From the NCBI GenBank assembly GCA_023411395.1, contig JAEYOV010000007.1, forward strand, positions 1 to 64,000: a stretch of DNA of 64,000 bases, written 5' to 3'. Source of the stretch: Bacillota bacterium (GTDB lineage: Bacteria; Bacillota; Clostridia; Christensenellales; Aristaeellaceae). A program made the translations under genes and the position numbers. The notes under the pieces are model-generated. The model saw only the letters and a list, made by a program, of their open reading frames with translations, ran no database searches and was not told where the DNA came from. Each line of letters begins with the position of its first letter. Within the stretch, counting starts at the first letter, position 1. This document shows positions 33,853 through 42,009 of the stretch, piece after piece.

Positions 33853-35388
33853 GTGCCTTCCACCGACGCCGTTACCTTCTCCCGCATCACCATGCAGTTC
33901 CCGGGCGTCAAGGCCAATGATGACGTGAGCCTGTCCATCCGTTCCGGGGAGGTTTTCGCGCTGGTGGGAGAAAACGGCGCCGGCAAATCCACCCTCATGC
34001 GCATCCTGTACGGCCTGCACGAGCCCACCGGGGGCGAGGTATACATCCGCGGGGAGCGGGTGCAAAGGTTCAATCCCGCCTATGCCATTCTTCATGGCGT
34101 GGGCATGGTGCACCAGCATTTTATGCTGGTGCCTTCCTTTACCGTAGCGCAAAATATCGTACTAAGCCGTGAGCCCGTCAAATGCGGCCTGTTTTACGAC
34201 CAGCAAAGGGCCCGGCAGATCGTGCTTGGCCTTACAAGGGAATACGGCTTGTCCGTCCGCCCGGACGACAGGGTGGCCGACATCGGCGTCGGGCTTCAGC
34301 AGCGGGTGGAGATCCTGAAAACGCTCTATCGTGGCGCGGACATCCTGATCCTGGACGAACCCACCGCGGTTTTGACGCCCAAGGAAACGGAGGACCTGTT
34401 TTCCGTCATCCGCCGGGTGGCGCGGGAAAAGCGCATGACGGTGATTCTCATTACCCACAAGCTGTATGAAGTGATGGCAATATCCGACCGGGTAGGCGTC
34501 ATGCGGGGCGGGAAGCTTCTGGGGGTATACGATACCGCCCAGGTGAACGAACGTATGCTGGCCTCCCTCATGGTGGGCCGGGAGCTTATTGCTGAGCCTT
34601 TTGACCATGATGGCGAACCGGGCGGACCGCTTTTAACCGCGGAGAGCTTGCAGGTATTGAATAACCGTGGTCTGCCTGCCCTCAAAAATGTATCCCTGTC
34701 CCTTCACGCCGGGGAGATACTGGGCGTGGCCGCCGTGGAGGGCAACGGCCAGAAGGAGTTGGCGGAAGCGCTTGCCGGGCTGATCCCCCTACGGGGCGGA
34801 CGTATTGCGATCCTTGGCAGCGATACAGCCCGCATGACGCCCGCCATGGTGCGGAAGCTGGGCGTGTGCCATATCCCCGAGGACCGTCTTTTATCCGGCG
34901 TATCGGTTGCAGCATCCGTAAGCGACAACCTTCTGGCCGGCAAACAGCGCTCGAAACCGTTCTCGTTTCTTGGCATCCATCTGAAAAGCAAGTCCATCCG
35001 GGCTTACGCCAAATCCTTGGTGGAGCGCTTTGACATCCGTGCCCCAGGCATTGACACTCGTGCGGGATCGCTGTCCGGCGGCAATATGCAGAAGGTGGTG
35101 GCGGCACGGGAGTTTTCCTTCGATGCCAAGGTGCTGCTCATTTGCCAGCCCACCAGGGGCATCGACATCGGCGCCATGGAATTCATACATGACATGATTA
35201 TCAAAAAGCGGGCCATGGGCTGCGCCATTTTGCTGATCAGCGCCGACCTGGATGAGGTGCTGCGCCTTTCCGACCGGGTGATTACCCTGTACGAGGGGCG
35301 GATTACCGGGGAGTTTTTAAAAGGGCAGATCAACAAAACGGAAATAGGTTTCTACATGACCGGCAGCCGCGGGGAGGGAAGCGCATGA
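33853..35388 (+). CDS. Nucleoside/sugar ABC transporter ATPase with two ABC domains
   Basis: About 511 residues with two ABC modules. The first has Walker A GENGAGKST, a degenerate signature (DIGVGLQQRVEIL) and Walker B ILILDEPTAVL. The second has a diverged Walker A (EGNGQKELAEAL), a proper signature LSGGNMQKV and VLLICQPTRGIDIG. This is the RbsA/NupA-type arrangement found with BMP binding proteins. Two starts are possible: ATG 33847 is only 1 nt from AGGAG, so GTG 33853 (7 nt) is preferred. It overlaps the next permease by 4 bp. Confidence 0.92.
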   Translation: MPSTDAVTFSRITMQFPGVKANDDVSLSIRSGEVFALVGENGAGKSTLMRILYGLHEPTGGEVYIRGERVQRFNPAYAILHGVGMVHQHFMLVPSFTVAQNIVLSREPVKCGLFYDQQRARQIVLGLTREYGLSVRPDDRVADIGVGLQQRVEILKTLYRGADILILDEPTAVLTPKETEDLFSVIRRVAREKRMTVILITHKLYEVMAISDRVGVMRGGKLLGVYDTAQVNERMLASLMVGRELIAEPFDHDGEPGGPLLTAESLQVLNNRGLPALKNVSLSLHAGEILGVAAVEGNGQKELAEALAGLIPLRGGRIAILGSDTARMTPAMVRKLGVCHIPEDRLLSGVSVAASVSDNLLAGKQRSKPFSFLGIHLKSKSIRAYAKSLVERFDIRAPGIDTRAGSLSGGNMQKVVAAREFSFDAKVLLICQPTRGIDIGAMEFIHDMIIKKRAMGCAILLISADLDEVLRLSDRVITLYEGRITGEFLKGQINKTEIGFYMTGSRGEGSA

Positions 35389-36515
35389 AGGAATTGCGAA
35401 AATCGCTGTTCTTCCTGAAGGGCAGGCCTCGACTGAACGAGAAATACCTGCTTTCGCTGTTTTTCAGCGTGTTCCTGGCCTTAGGGCTCGGAGCCGCGAT
35501 CATTCTTCTAACCGGCAAGGATCCGCTGGCGGGCTATGCCGCATTGCTCAAAGGCGCTTTGGGCAGCCCCCGTGCCATCGGCAACACCCTGGCCCGTTCC
35601 GCCACGCTCTGCCTGACGGGCCTGGCCATGGCCGTCGCCGCCCAGGCGGGCATCTTCAACGTGGGCGGGGAAGGCCAATTGTATCTTGGCGGCATGGCCG
35701 CCGCCATCGTGGGATACTCCCTGAAGGGCGTCTCCCCGTTCATCGCTGTTCCACTGGCCTTTCTGGCCGCCATTTTGGCAGGCGGGCTGTATGCCTATAT
35801 CCCGGCGGTTCTCAAAGTAAAACGGAATGTAAGCGAAGTGATCACCACCATCATGCTCAACTCCGCCGCCATCTACTTTTGCACATATCTGGCCACAGGG
35901 CCTTTGAAAACCTCCGAAAAAGGCATTGCCTCCGGTACTTCCGCCATTGATCCAGCCTTCGCCTTTCAAAAATTGATCCCTTTGAGCAACCTTACCCAGG
36001 GCATTTTGTACGCCGCCGGGCTGGCCCTTATCTGCTGGTATCTGATGACACGCACCACATGGGGCTTTGAAATGAAGCTCACCGGGCAAAACAGCCGCTT
36101 CGCCCGTCACATGGGCATCCCCGCCGGGCGGCTTGCCATTTCCGCCATGGTGCTATCCGGCGCGCTGTGCGGCATTGTGGGGCTGATGGAGGTATACGGC
36201 ATCCACCGCCGCTATGTGGAGACCATAAGCACCGGCTTTTACTTTGACGGGATGCTGGTGGCCATGATCATGCGCTACCGGCCCGTGGGCATCGCATTGA
36301 TGAGCCTGTTTTTCGGCGCGCTGAAAATCGGCTCCGGCGCCATGGAACTGAACATGGGTATCTCCAGCGAGCTTGTATTGATCGTGCAGTCCATTATCAT
36401 TTTCTTCATGGCGGCCCAGCGCGGGATCATGCGCGGCCTTCGGGAGCGGCGTGGCAGGCGGCGGGCGCGCAAATTGCTTTCCACCCGCCGGGAAGGGGAG
36501 GAATTTGCGCCATGA
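35385..36515 (+). CDS. Nucleoside-type ABC transporter permease 1
   Basis: A 376-residue BPD_transp_2 family permease with about eight to ten hydrophobic segments, including QAGIFNVGGEGQLYLGGMAA, the family hallmark near residue 85. The C-terminus is a basic tail (RERRGRRRARK). ATGA overlaps with the ATPase stop and with the next permease start show tight translational coupling. It forms the membrane channel with the following gene product for uptake of the BMP ligand. Confidence 0.92.
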   Translation: MKELRKSLFFLKGRPRLNEKYLLSLFFSVFLALGLGAAIILLTGKDPLAGYAALLKGALGSPRAIGNTLARSATLCLTGLAMAVAAQAGIFNVGGEGQLYLGGMAAAIVGYSLKGVSPFIAVPLAFLAAILAGGLYAYIPAVLKVKRNVSEVITTIMLNSAAIYFCTYLATGPLKTSEKGIASGTSAIDPAFAFQKLIPLSNLTQGILYAAGLALICWYLMTRTTWGFEMKLTGQNSRFARHMGIPAGRLAISAMVLSGALCGIVGLMEVYGIHRRYVETISTGFYFDGMLVAMIMRYRPVGIALMSLFFGALKIGSGAMELNMGISSELVLIVQSIIIFFMAAQRGIMRGLRERRGRRRARKLLSTRREGEEFAP

Positions 36516-37414
36516 GCGACATTTTCAACATTGCCTTGCTGCAAAATACGCTGCGCACCGCCACGCCCATCATTCTGGCGGGGCTGGGATGCCTGTTTAC
36601 CGACCAGGTGGGCATCATGAACATCGGCATCGACGGCATGATGCTGGTAGGCGCCTTTGTGGCGGTGGCGGCAAGCTACTTCCTGGGTACTTGGGCCGCG
36701 GGGTTATTGGCCGCCATCCTGGCGGGGCTGTTACTGGGGCTGTTCTTCGGCGTTTTTGTGATCCGCTTCAAAAGCGACGAATTCATCATCGGCGTGGCGC
36801 TGAACATTTTCGCGGGCGCGGTCACCGTATTCCTGCTGCGCACCATCTTCGGCGTGAAGGGCGCGTTCTCCAGCAACCAAATCGTCCCGCTGCCAAGGCT
36901 CGACTGGCCGCTTTTGCAGTCCATTCCCATCCTGGGGCCGCTGCTGAACCAAAATACGCTGCTGGTCTATGCAAGCTGGGTGTTTGTGTTCCTGTGCTGG
37001 CTGTTTTTGTACAAGACGCCCCGCGGCTTCTGGATGCGGGCGGCGGGGCAGCACCCCGAATCGCTGCGCAGCGCCGGAATCAGCCCGGAGAAAATGAAAT
37101 ATGAAGCGTCACTCCTCTGCGGCCTGTTCAGCGGCATTGCCGGAGCGCATCTGTCGCTGGGGTATTTGACCATGTTCACCGAGAACATGAGCGCCTCCCG
37201 CGGGTTTATCGCCGTGGCCTGCGTGATCTTCGGCGCGTCCAACCCTCCCCGCGTGTTCCTGGCCGCGCTGCTGTTCGGCTTCATCGACGCGCTGGGTTTG
37301 CGGCTTCAATCCGTGGGCGTTTCCTCCAACCTTACCGCCATGTCCCCTTACCTTGCCACGGTGCTGATGCTGGCGCTGCTGAGCCTGAGGAGACGCAACC
37401 GGAAGGCTCCGTAA
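36512..37414 (+). CDS. Nucleoside-type ABC transporter permease 2
   Basis: A 300-residue BPD_transp_2 permease with TDQVGIMNIGIDGMMLVGAF near residue 30 and roughly eight to nine membrane segments, matching the second permease of Nup/Yuf-type importers. The gene starts at an ATGA overlap with permease 1. The last codons (GCTCCGTAA) lie in a sequence that recurs at the end of the flavoprotein gene at 51954, so a dispersed repeat may have supplied or trimmed its 3' end. Confidence 0.92.
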   Translation: MSDIFNIALLQNTLRTATPIILAGLGCLFTDQVGIMNIGIDGMMLVGAFVAVAASYFLGTWAAGLLAAILAGLLLGLFFGVFVIRFKSDEFIIGVALNIFAGAVTVFLLRTIFGVKGAFSSNQIVPLPRLDWPLLQSIPILGPLLNQNTLLVYASWVFVFLCWLFLYKTPRGFWMRAAGQHPESLRSAGISPEKMKYEASLLCGLFSGIAGAHLSLGYLTMFTENMSASRGFIAVACVIFGASNPPRVFLAALLFGFIDALGLRLQSVGVSSNLTAMSPYLATVLMLALLSLRRRNRKAP

Positions 37415-37620
37415 CCGAAGCGCCGCCTGTGGCTCCGGAACCCCGACTCCGCCAGTGGCGGATGAGGGAGGGGTGGAGGAGGCTGGCGAAACGAGCAGCG
37501 GAAGCGGAAGCGAACCGCCGCGACGATTGAGGCAGATGGAGGGATGAAGCGAGGCGGAGGAGGCTGGCGAAACAAGTGATGGGAGCGGCAGCGAACCAGC
37601 GCGCCGGTTGAGCCAGATGG
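37405..37620 (+). repeat. Dispersed intergenic repeat, copy A
   Basis: From the permease stop codon to about 37620, no gene. GGCTCCGGAACCCC (37432-37445), CGCCAGTGGCGGA, GGAGGGGTGGAGGAGGCTGG with CGAAACG after it (37468-37494), then GGCGGAGGAGGCTGGCGAAAC and TTGAGCCAGATGG. The same blocks in the same order occur inverted at 51750-51966. Both copies start at the stop codon of a gene ending Ala-Pro-stop. Confidence 0.75.
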
Positions 37621-37624
37621 AATA

Positions 37625-37675
37625 AAGCCCTCTGGACTCCCGCCAAAGAGATAAATCCCTTTGGAATCCCTGTCT
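37625..37675 (+). repeat. Degenerate copy of the CCAAAGGG hairpin repeat
   Basis: GCCCTCTGGACTCCCGCC followed by CAAAGAGATAAATCCCTTTGG corresponds to the element at 33756-33806, with the first stem arm missing. The remaining sequence to 37805 holds no gene. Confidence 0.6.
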
Positions 37676-37805
37676 GGAACAAAAAATCTGCCGCGCCACA
37701 GGAAGCGGGGCAAAGGCCTTAAGCTGCAGGGGCGATTATCATCGTCAGCACGCGTCGCCTCACTATAAACTTTGCCTACTTAAGCGCATTCGCCAATTGT
37801 TATGC

Positions 37806-38678
37806 TTATACCCCTTCCGGAAAGAAACCCTTCTTTTTCAAGAACGCCTTCATTTCCCCTTTTTCCCAAACATCATTCAGCGCCATCAAAAATCCGTAAA
37901 AGCCTTCTGCCCCCTCCATATCCGGATACCTCAAATACTCCTCATACCCTTTTTTAAAGCTCCCCATATCCTGCAGGCAATTTTCAATGAGCGCAAGCTC
38001 CCATGCCCTGGGCCCCAGCACATACGCGTCCAGATCAACGCACGCGGCAATCCCGCTCTCATCAAACAAAAACTGGTTCGCCGATATATCCGCCATGATC
38101 AGCGAAAGATCACCGCAGGAAACATCCATTGCTTTCAGTTTTTCAAAATAAGCCCTGACGCTTGCATCCAGCGCACTTTCGCCGTTCCAATGCAACGATA
38201 GGGTATATTCCATATGGCGCATGATCTTTTCTTTCAGAGGGCTGCTTAACCCCATGCCGGGCAACTCATCATTGTCATAGCTTCTGCTGTGATGGAAGCC
38301 TGTGAACAGGCCCAATTGATACGCGATGGCTGCCCCTTCCGGAAAAACATCCGGCTCCCAGCCGCTGCCCGCCATCTTCTCAAAAACTTGCATTCTTTCC
38401 GCTTCATCCACAAGCACCAGCCTTGCCACCGGTATATGCGGATTTTTCCCCAGCAGGGCGCAGATATTTTTCATGAGGGCACGCTGCATTTGAAAGCCGG
38501 AGCCAAACACGTCTTTCATCATCCGCCAGAAGGGGGACAGCCCATCATCCGGCAGCGCCTGCTTTTTCAAGATATATTCTTTCCCTTTGTATGAAAACGC
38601 AAGCACTTTGTTTGTGCTGACGGACAGCGCCCGGAAATGCTCCATATTCGTTTGGATATATTTTTCCATATCCTTCAT
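37806..38678 (-). CDS. Aminoglycoside-phosphotransferase-like protein of unknown substrate
   Basis: 290 residues with weak but recognisable features of the APH/choline kinase fold: a lobe with LAFSYKGKEYILKKQ (Lys for ATP), then SLIMADISANQFLFDESGIAACVDLDAYVLGPRAWELA (about 205-240), which corresponds to the catalytic loop and the metal-binding Asp. The usual catalytic-loop His is Met (MADISAN), so activity or chemistry may differ. The ATG overlaps the lactonase stop as ATGA, so the two are co-translated. Function unknown; a kinase for a sugar acid or small molecule is possible. Confidence 0.65.
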   Translation of the reverse strand: MKDMEKYIQTNMEHFRALSVSTNKVLAFSYKGKEYILKKQALPDDGLSPFWRMMKDVFGSGFQMQRALMKNICALLGKNPHIPVARLVLVDEAERMQVFEKMAGSGWEPDVFPEGAAIAYQLGLFTGFHHSRSYDNDELPGMGLSSPLKEKIMRHMEYTLSLHWNGESALDASVRAYFEKLKAMDVSCGDLSLIMADISANQFLFDESGIAACVDLDAYVLGPRAWELALIENCLQDMGSFKKGYEEYLRYPDMEGAEGFYGFLMALNDVWEKGEMKAFLKKKGFFPEGV

Positions 38679-39700
38679 TTGTGCGTGAGCGCCAAGCATA
38701 CCGGCCTTGGCACAACGATTTCGCCTTGCATCGTAAGCTTCTTCTTTTCCCGGTTTAGCTTCATCACCTGCACCGCGTTTTGATCCTGGCAGGCGCAGAG
38801 CAGAAATTCCCCCACCGGCAATATGTCCCTTGGGATCGCGCCGCTTTTGCATACATCCCGCAAAAGGGGCAGCCGCGTTCCTGGATCCAGCTCAAACAGC
38901 GCCACGCCGTTATATCCAATCCGGCTGGATGCGAACAAAAAGCGTTCATCGCAGCTTATGCGCAGCGCCGCCGCCGCGCTGGGCGGCGCATTTTGGGGAA
39001 GATACTCATACGCGCCCTCCTCCGCAAAACCCTTATCGGTTTTGCGGAAGGCATACAGCACGTTTTGCAGCTCGCACAAAAGATAAAGCATCGCCCCGTC
39101 CTTTGTAAGCACCAAATGCCGCGGCCCAGCGCCGGGCCTTGTATGCACAAGGGGCGCTTCCTCCCCGTATCTTCCGGCTTCCCCCCGGTGAAAGGCGCGC
39201 ACCGCATCGGTGCCCAGGTCGCACACCAATACCTTGTCTTGAGCCTTCACGCACTGGTGGGCATGGGCGCATTCCTGCCGCTTTGGGTCTGCGCCTTTTC
39301 CCTCCATTACAACCGTCTGCGGTTCACCGCACAGCGCGCCGTCCGCCGCCAAAGCGTAAAAGCTCACCGCGCCGTCCATATAGTTGGCCACGGCCAGCGC
39401 ATTGTTTTCCTCGTCCAGCATCACATGGCAGGGCGCGCTGCCGCCGGAAGGCTCACATCCCGTCTGCACCCAGCCGGAAACCGTTAGCTCATAGCTGAAC
39501 ACGCGGCCTTCAGGCAGCGTTTCTTCCACGGCGTACAGCCGCTTCCCATCCCCGGACAAGACCAGGTAAGAAGGCTCCTTTTGATGGATCACAAGGCGCA
39601 AGCCGCTCAAAACGCCGCTTGCCGTATCGAATTCCGCCTCGTATATCCCCTGTGCGCTCCCGCCGGATGTGTAGGTGCCTATGAGTATTGGCGCATTCAT
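38675..39700 (-). CDS. Lactonase-family seven-bladed beta-propeller (6-phosphogluconolactonase-like)
   Basis: 341 residues of the YbhE/Pgl-like lactonase family: ILIGTYTSGGSAQGIY at the start, SYLVLSGDGKRLYAVEE, APCHVMLDEENNALAVANYMDG, GAGPRHLVLTKDGAMLYLLCE and later repeats spaced about 50 residues apart, as expected for propeller blades. Members hydrolyse sugar lactones or serve as cytoplasmic propeller proteins. The ATG at 39700 is chosen; another lies 6 bp upstream. It is coupled to the APH-like gene downstream and divergent from the AraC gene. Confidence 0.87.
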   Translation of the reverse strand: MNAPILIGTYTSGGSAQGIYEAEFDTASGVLSGLRLVIHQKEPSYLVLSGDGKRLYAVEETLPEGRVFSYELTVSGWVQTGCEPSGGSAPCHVMLDEENNALAVANYMDGAVSFYALAADGALCGEPQTVVMEGKGADPKRQECAHAHQCVKAQDKVLVCDLGTDAVRAFHRGEAGRYGEEAPLVHTRPGAGPRHLVLTKDGAMLYLLCELQNVLYAFRKTDKGFAEEGAYEYLPQNAPPSAAAALRISCDERFLFASSRIGYNGVALFELDPGTRLPLLRDVCKSGAIPRDILPVGEFLLCACQDQNAVQVMKLNREKKKLTMQGEIVVPRPVCLALTHK

Positions 39701-39767
39701 TATCATAAACCCCCGCATTCCATATAGCATCCCCATTGTACCATAAACTGGCGGCTTTGCCCCAAGG

Positions 39768-39796
39768 TTGACACATACTTTTCACATTGTTATAAT
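39768..39796 (+). promoter_or_regulatory. Consensus promoter of the AraC-family gene
   Basis: TTGACA (39768-39773), 17-bp spacer, TATAAT (39791-39796), 47 bp before the AraC gene start. Both boxes are perfect. Confidence 0.85.
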
Positions 39797-39843
39797 GAAG
39801 AAACATCACAAGCGAACGAAATGTGGATAGAAGGGGATGTTCA

Positions 39844-40716
39844 ATGTACGCAAACGTGGCTGTGCCGGAGGAAAGCGTACGGAAAAAGGTGCCGATGGAG
39901 CTGTTCCATTTGTTCGTGGGTCAGCCGCAATGCGCACTGATCGACGATGTGTACGTCTCCGACAAGCATCTGCACAAGGAAATCGAGATGGCCTTTGTGC
40001 TTTCCGGCCAGGTGGAGATCATGGTGGAGGAGCATGTGTTCACCATATCCGCCGGTGAGCTTTTGTGCATTCGGGGCAGCGTGCTGCACGAATACCTGCC
40101 CAAAAAGCAGGATGCCGACATCGTCAAAATCAAGTTCATGAAGGAATGGCTCCTGCCCTCCTTCCTTCAATCGGCGCAAAAGGAAGCCTACCAGCAATTG
40201 TACAGCCAGGTGTTCAAAACACGTCCCAGTGAAGTGGTGCGGGAATTGATCCTTTCGATGCTGCACTGCTCCCTGCCCAAATACAAGGAATATTTCTATT
40301 ATGGCAAGCTGGTGGAATTGACCGCGCTTTTGCTGGCCATGCCGGATTTGATCGCCGAATCATTGCCCGTTTCCATTGAAAACCTTCGCTATATGGAAGC
40401 CGCCCTGGAATACATGCAGGACAACTGCTACGGCAAGCTGACGCTGAAAATGCTGGCCGACCACCTGGGCCTGACCGAAAGCTATTGTTCCAAATATATC
40501 AAGAAAAACGCGGGTATCTCCTTTGTGGAATATTTGAATGCCATCCGGGTGAACAACGCCCAGCGGCTTTTGATCTATACGGACTGCAACATTACCGAGG
40601 TTGTGGAGCAGACGGGGTTCTTAAGCGTGCAGACATTCAACCGCGTATTCAAGCAGCAAACCGGCCAATCGCCCAGCGAATACCGCAAGCGCAAGCGCAG
40701 CAAGACGTACGCGTAA
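39844..40716 (+). CDS. AraC-family transcriptional regulator with cupin sensor domain
   Basis: 290 residues. The N-terminal half is a cupin-like sugar-sensing domain (HLHKEIEMAFVLSGQVEIMVEE, then GELLCIRGSVLHEY). The C-terminal ~100 residues carry two helix-turn-helix units (LTLKMLADHLGLTESYCSKYIKK and ITEVVEQTGFLSVQTFNRVFKQQTG). AAGGGG lies 7 nt before the ATG. It is transcribed from a consensus promoter, divergent from the lactonase unit and convergent to the VOC gene. Likely targets are the lactonase pair or the catabolic cluster to its right. Confidence 0.92.
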   Translation: MYANVAVPEESVRKKVPMELFHLFVGQPQCALIDDVYVSDKHLHKEIEMAFVLSGQVEIMVEEHVFTISAGELLCIRGSVLHEYLPKKQDADIVKIKFMKEWLLPSFLQSAQKEAYQQLYSQVFKTRPSEVVRELILSMLHCSLPKYKEYFYYGKLVELTALLLAMPDLIAESLPVSIENLRYMEAALEYMQDNCYGKLTLKMLADHLGLTESYCSKYIKKNAGISFVEYLNAIRVNNAQRLLIYTDCNITEVVEQTGFLSVQTFNRVFKQQTGQSPSEYRKRKRSKTYA

Positions 40717-40731
40717 CAAACAGAGGCGATC

Positions 40732-41124
40732 TTAACAGGCAATCTCAATATAATTCCCTTCGGGATCGGCAATCCAGAAGTTTCTTTGCCCCCAGGGCTG
40801 CGTGACAGGCTCGCCCGTCAGCGATTGAACGCCAAGGGACAACAAGCGCTTGTATTCGTTGTCCACGTCCGCCTTCGTGGGAACGCCGATGCCAATCTCC
40901 ATGGTTTGATTGAATCCCCTTGGAGGACAGTATTCCTGGTTCATGGATGCGGCGAATTGTTTCCTGTCAAACAGGAACAGTCCGCCGTCTTTTATCTTGA
41001 AGCTGGCAAACGAGCCGCCCTCCCAGTCTGTTTCAAAACCCAGGATATCCCGGTAGAATGATACCATCTTTTCAACGTTCTCCACAAAAAGGCCCGTATG
41101 CACGCTGTTGGATAATATGCTCAT
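40732..41124 (-). CDS. VOC-family (glyoxalase/bleomycin-resistance fold) protein
   Basis: 130 residues in two beta-alpha-beta-beta-beta modules: VHTGLFVENVEKMVSFYRDILGF at the start and a C-terminal RNFWIADPEGNYIEI with the usual metal-binding Glu. Such proteins bind metal and act as glyoxalases, dioxygenases, epimerases or drug-binding proteins. The role here is unknown. The ATG at 41122-41124 has AGGAGG at 7 nt; the longer open frame upstream overlaps the SDR terminator and gene and is not used. Confidence 0.87.
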   Translation of the reverse strand: MSILSNSVHTGLFVENVEKMVSFYRDILGFETDWEGGSFASFKIKDGGLFLFDRKQFAASMNQEYCPPRGFNQTMEIGIGVPTKADVDNEYKRLLSLGVQSLTGEPVTQPWGQRNFWIADPEGNYIEIAC

Positions 41125-41185
41125 AGAGGTTCCTCCTGTCCAATATGGAATGCGGCGCCAGAAAACATTATACATCATTATGAGT

Positions 41186-41227
41186 TTTGAAAAAAGCAAA
41201 TCCCGCCTGCATCGTGGCAAGCGGGAT
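41186..41227 (-). terminator. Rho-independent terminator of the SDR/DUF1537 unit
   Basis: On the minus strand ATCCCGC-T-TGC pairs with GCA-G-GCGGGAT around CACGAT and is followed by a T-rich TTTGCTTTTTTC, 25 bp after the SDR stop. Confidence 0.8.
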
Positions 41228-41251
41228 ACCCAGCAATCAGAAACATAAATA

Positions 41252-41992
41252 CTACATATATGAACCGCCCGATACCACCAAGCATTCCCCCGTGACAAAG
41301 CTGGAATCGTCGGAGCACAGGAATGCAGCCGCCGCGGCCAGTTCTTCCGGCTCGCCCAGCCGTTCCATGGGGATGGCATTAAGAAATTTCTGCATCACCG
41401 CTTCCGGCACGGCGCGCAGCATATCGGTATTGATGTAGCTGGGCGCGATGCAGTTCACCGTCACACGGTTGCGGGCCACTTCCCGGGCCAGGCATTTGGT
41501 GAAGCCGATCACGCCGCCCTTGGAGGCGCCGTAATTCGTCTGGCCAAGGTTTCCAAAGGCCGACACCGAAGCCAGGTTCACGATCTTGCCGTACTTGCGC
41601 TCTTTCATGCCCGGCACCACGGCCTTGCAGCAATAATACATGCTGTTCAGGTTCACGTCGATCACCGACAGCCATTGCTCGTCGGTCATTTTGTGGAGCA
41701 TGGCATCCCTTGTGATGCCGGCATTGTTCACCAAAATGTCGATGCGGCCAAACGCTTGCTCGATCTGTCCAAACACTTCCCTGACACTGTCGCTCTTGGA
41801 TACATTGCATACATGCGCTCCCGCCCGCTTCCCGGAAGGGTCAATAGCGGCGGCAGCCGCCGACAGCTTTTCGGCGTTCAGATCCAGCAGCGCCACATAA
41901 TCCGCCCCATCATCATACAGCCGCTTGGCGATGGCCGCTCCAATGCCCTGGGCCGCGCCGGTTACCACGGCAATTTTGCCTGAAAAACGCAT
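41252..41992 (-). CDS. Short-chain dehydrogenase/reductase (FabG-like)
   Basis: 246 residues with the classical SDR pattern: VVTGAAQGIGAAIA (nucleotide binding, about 9-22), ILVNNAGITRDAM, catalytic Ser in NLASVSAFG and YGASKGG (Tyr-x3-Lys, about 154-158). It oxidises or reduces a hydroxyl/keto group with NAD(P). Resemblance to FabG is general. As the last gene of a catabolic cluster with a thiolase and a beta-keto-acid cleavage enzyme, oxidation of a hydroxy acid to a beta-keto acid is plausible. AAGGAGGG precedes the ATG. Confidence 0.9.
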   Translation of the reverse strand: MRFSGKIAVVTGAAQGIGAAIAKRLYDDGADYVALLDLNAEKLSAAAAAIDPSGKRAGAHVCNVSKSDSVREVFGQIEQAFGRIDILVNNAGITRDAMLHKMTDEQWLSVIDVNLNSMYYCCKAVVPGMKERKYGKIVNLASVSAFGNLGQTNYGASKGGVIGFTKCLAREVARNRVTVNCIAPSYINTDMLRAVPEAVMQKFLNAIPMERLGEPEELAAAAAFLCSDDSSFVTGECLVVSGGSYM

Positions 41993-42009
41993 ATGGTTCC
42001 CTCCTTGTA

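Noticed and set aside
32706..34073. Minus-strand open frame (455 codons) opposite the BMP binding protein and ATPase start
   Set aside because: Antisense to conserved genes and runs across the hairpin repeat; no motif or start signal.
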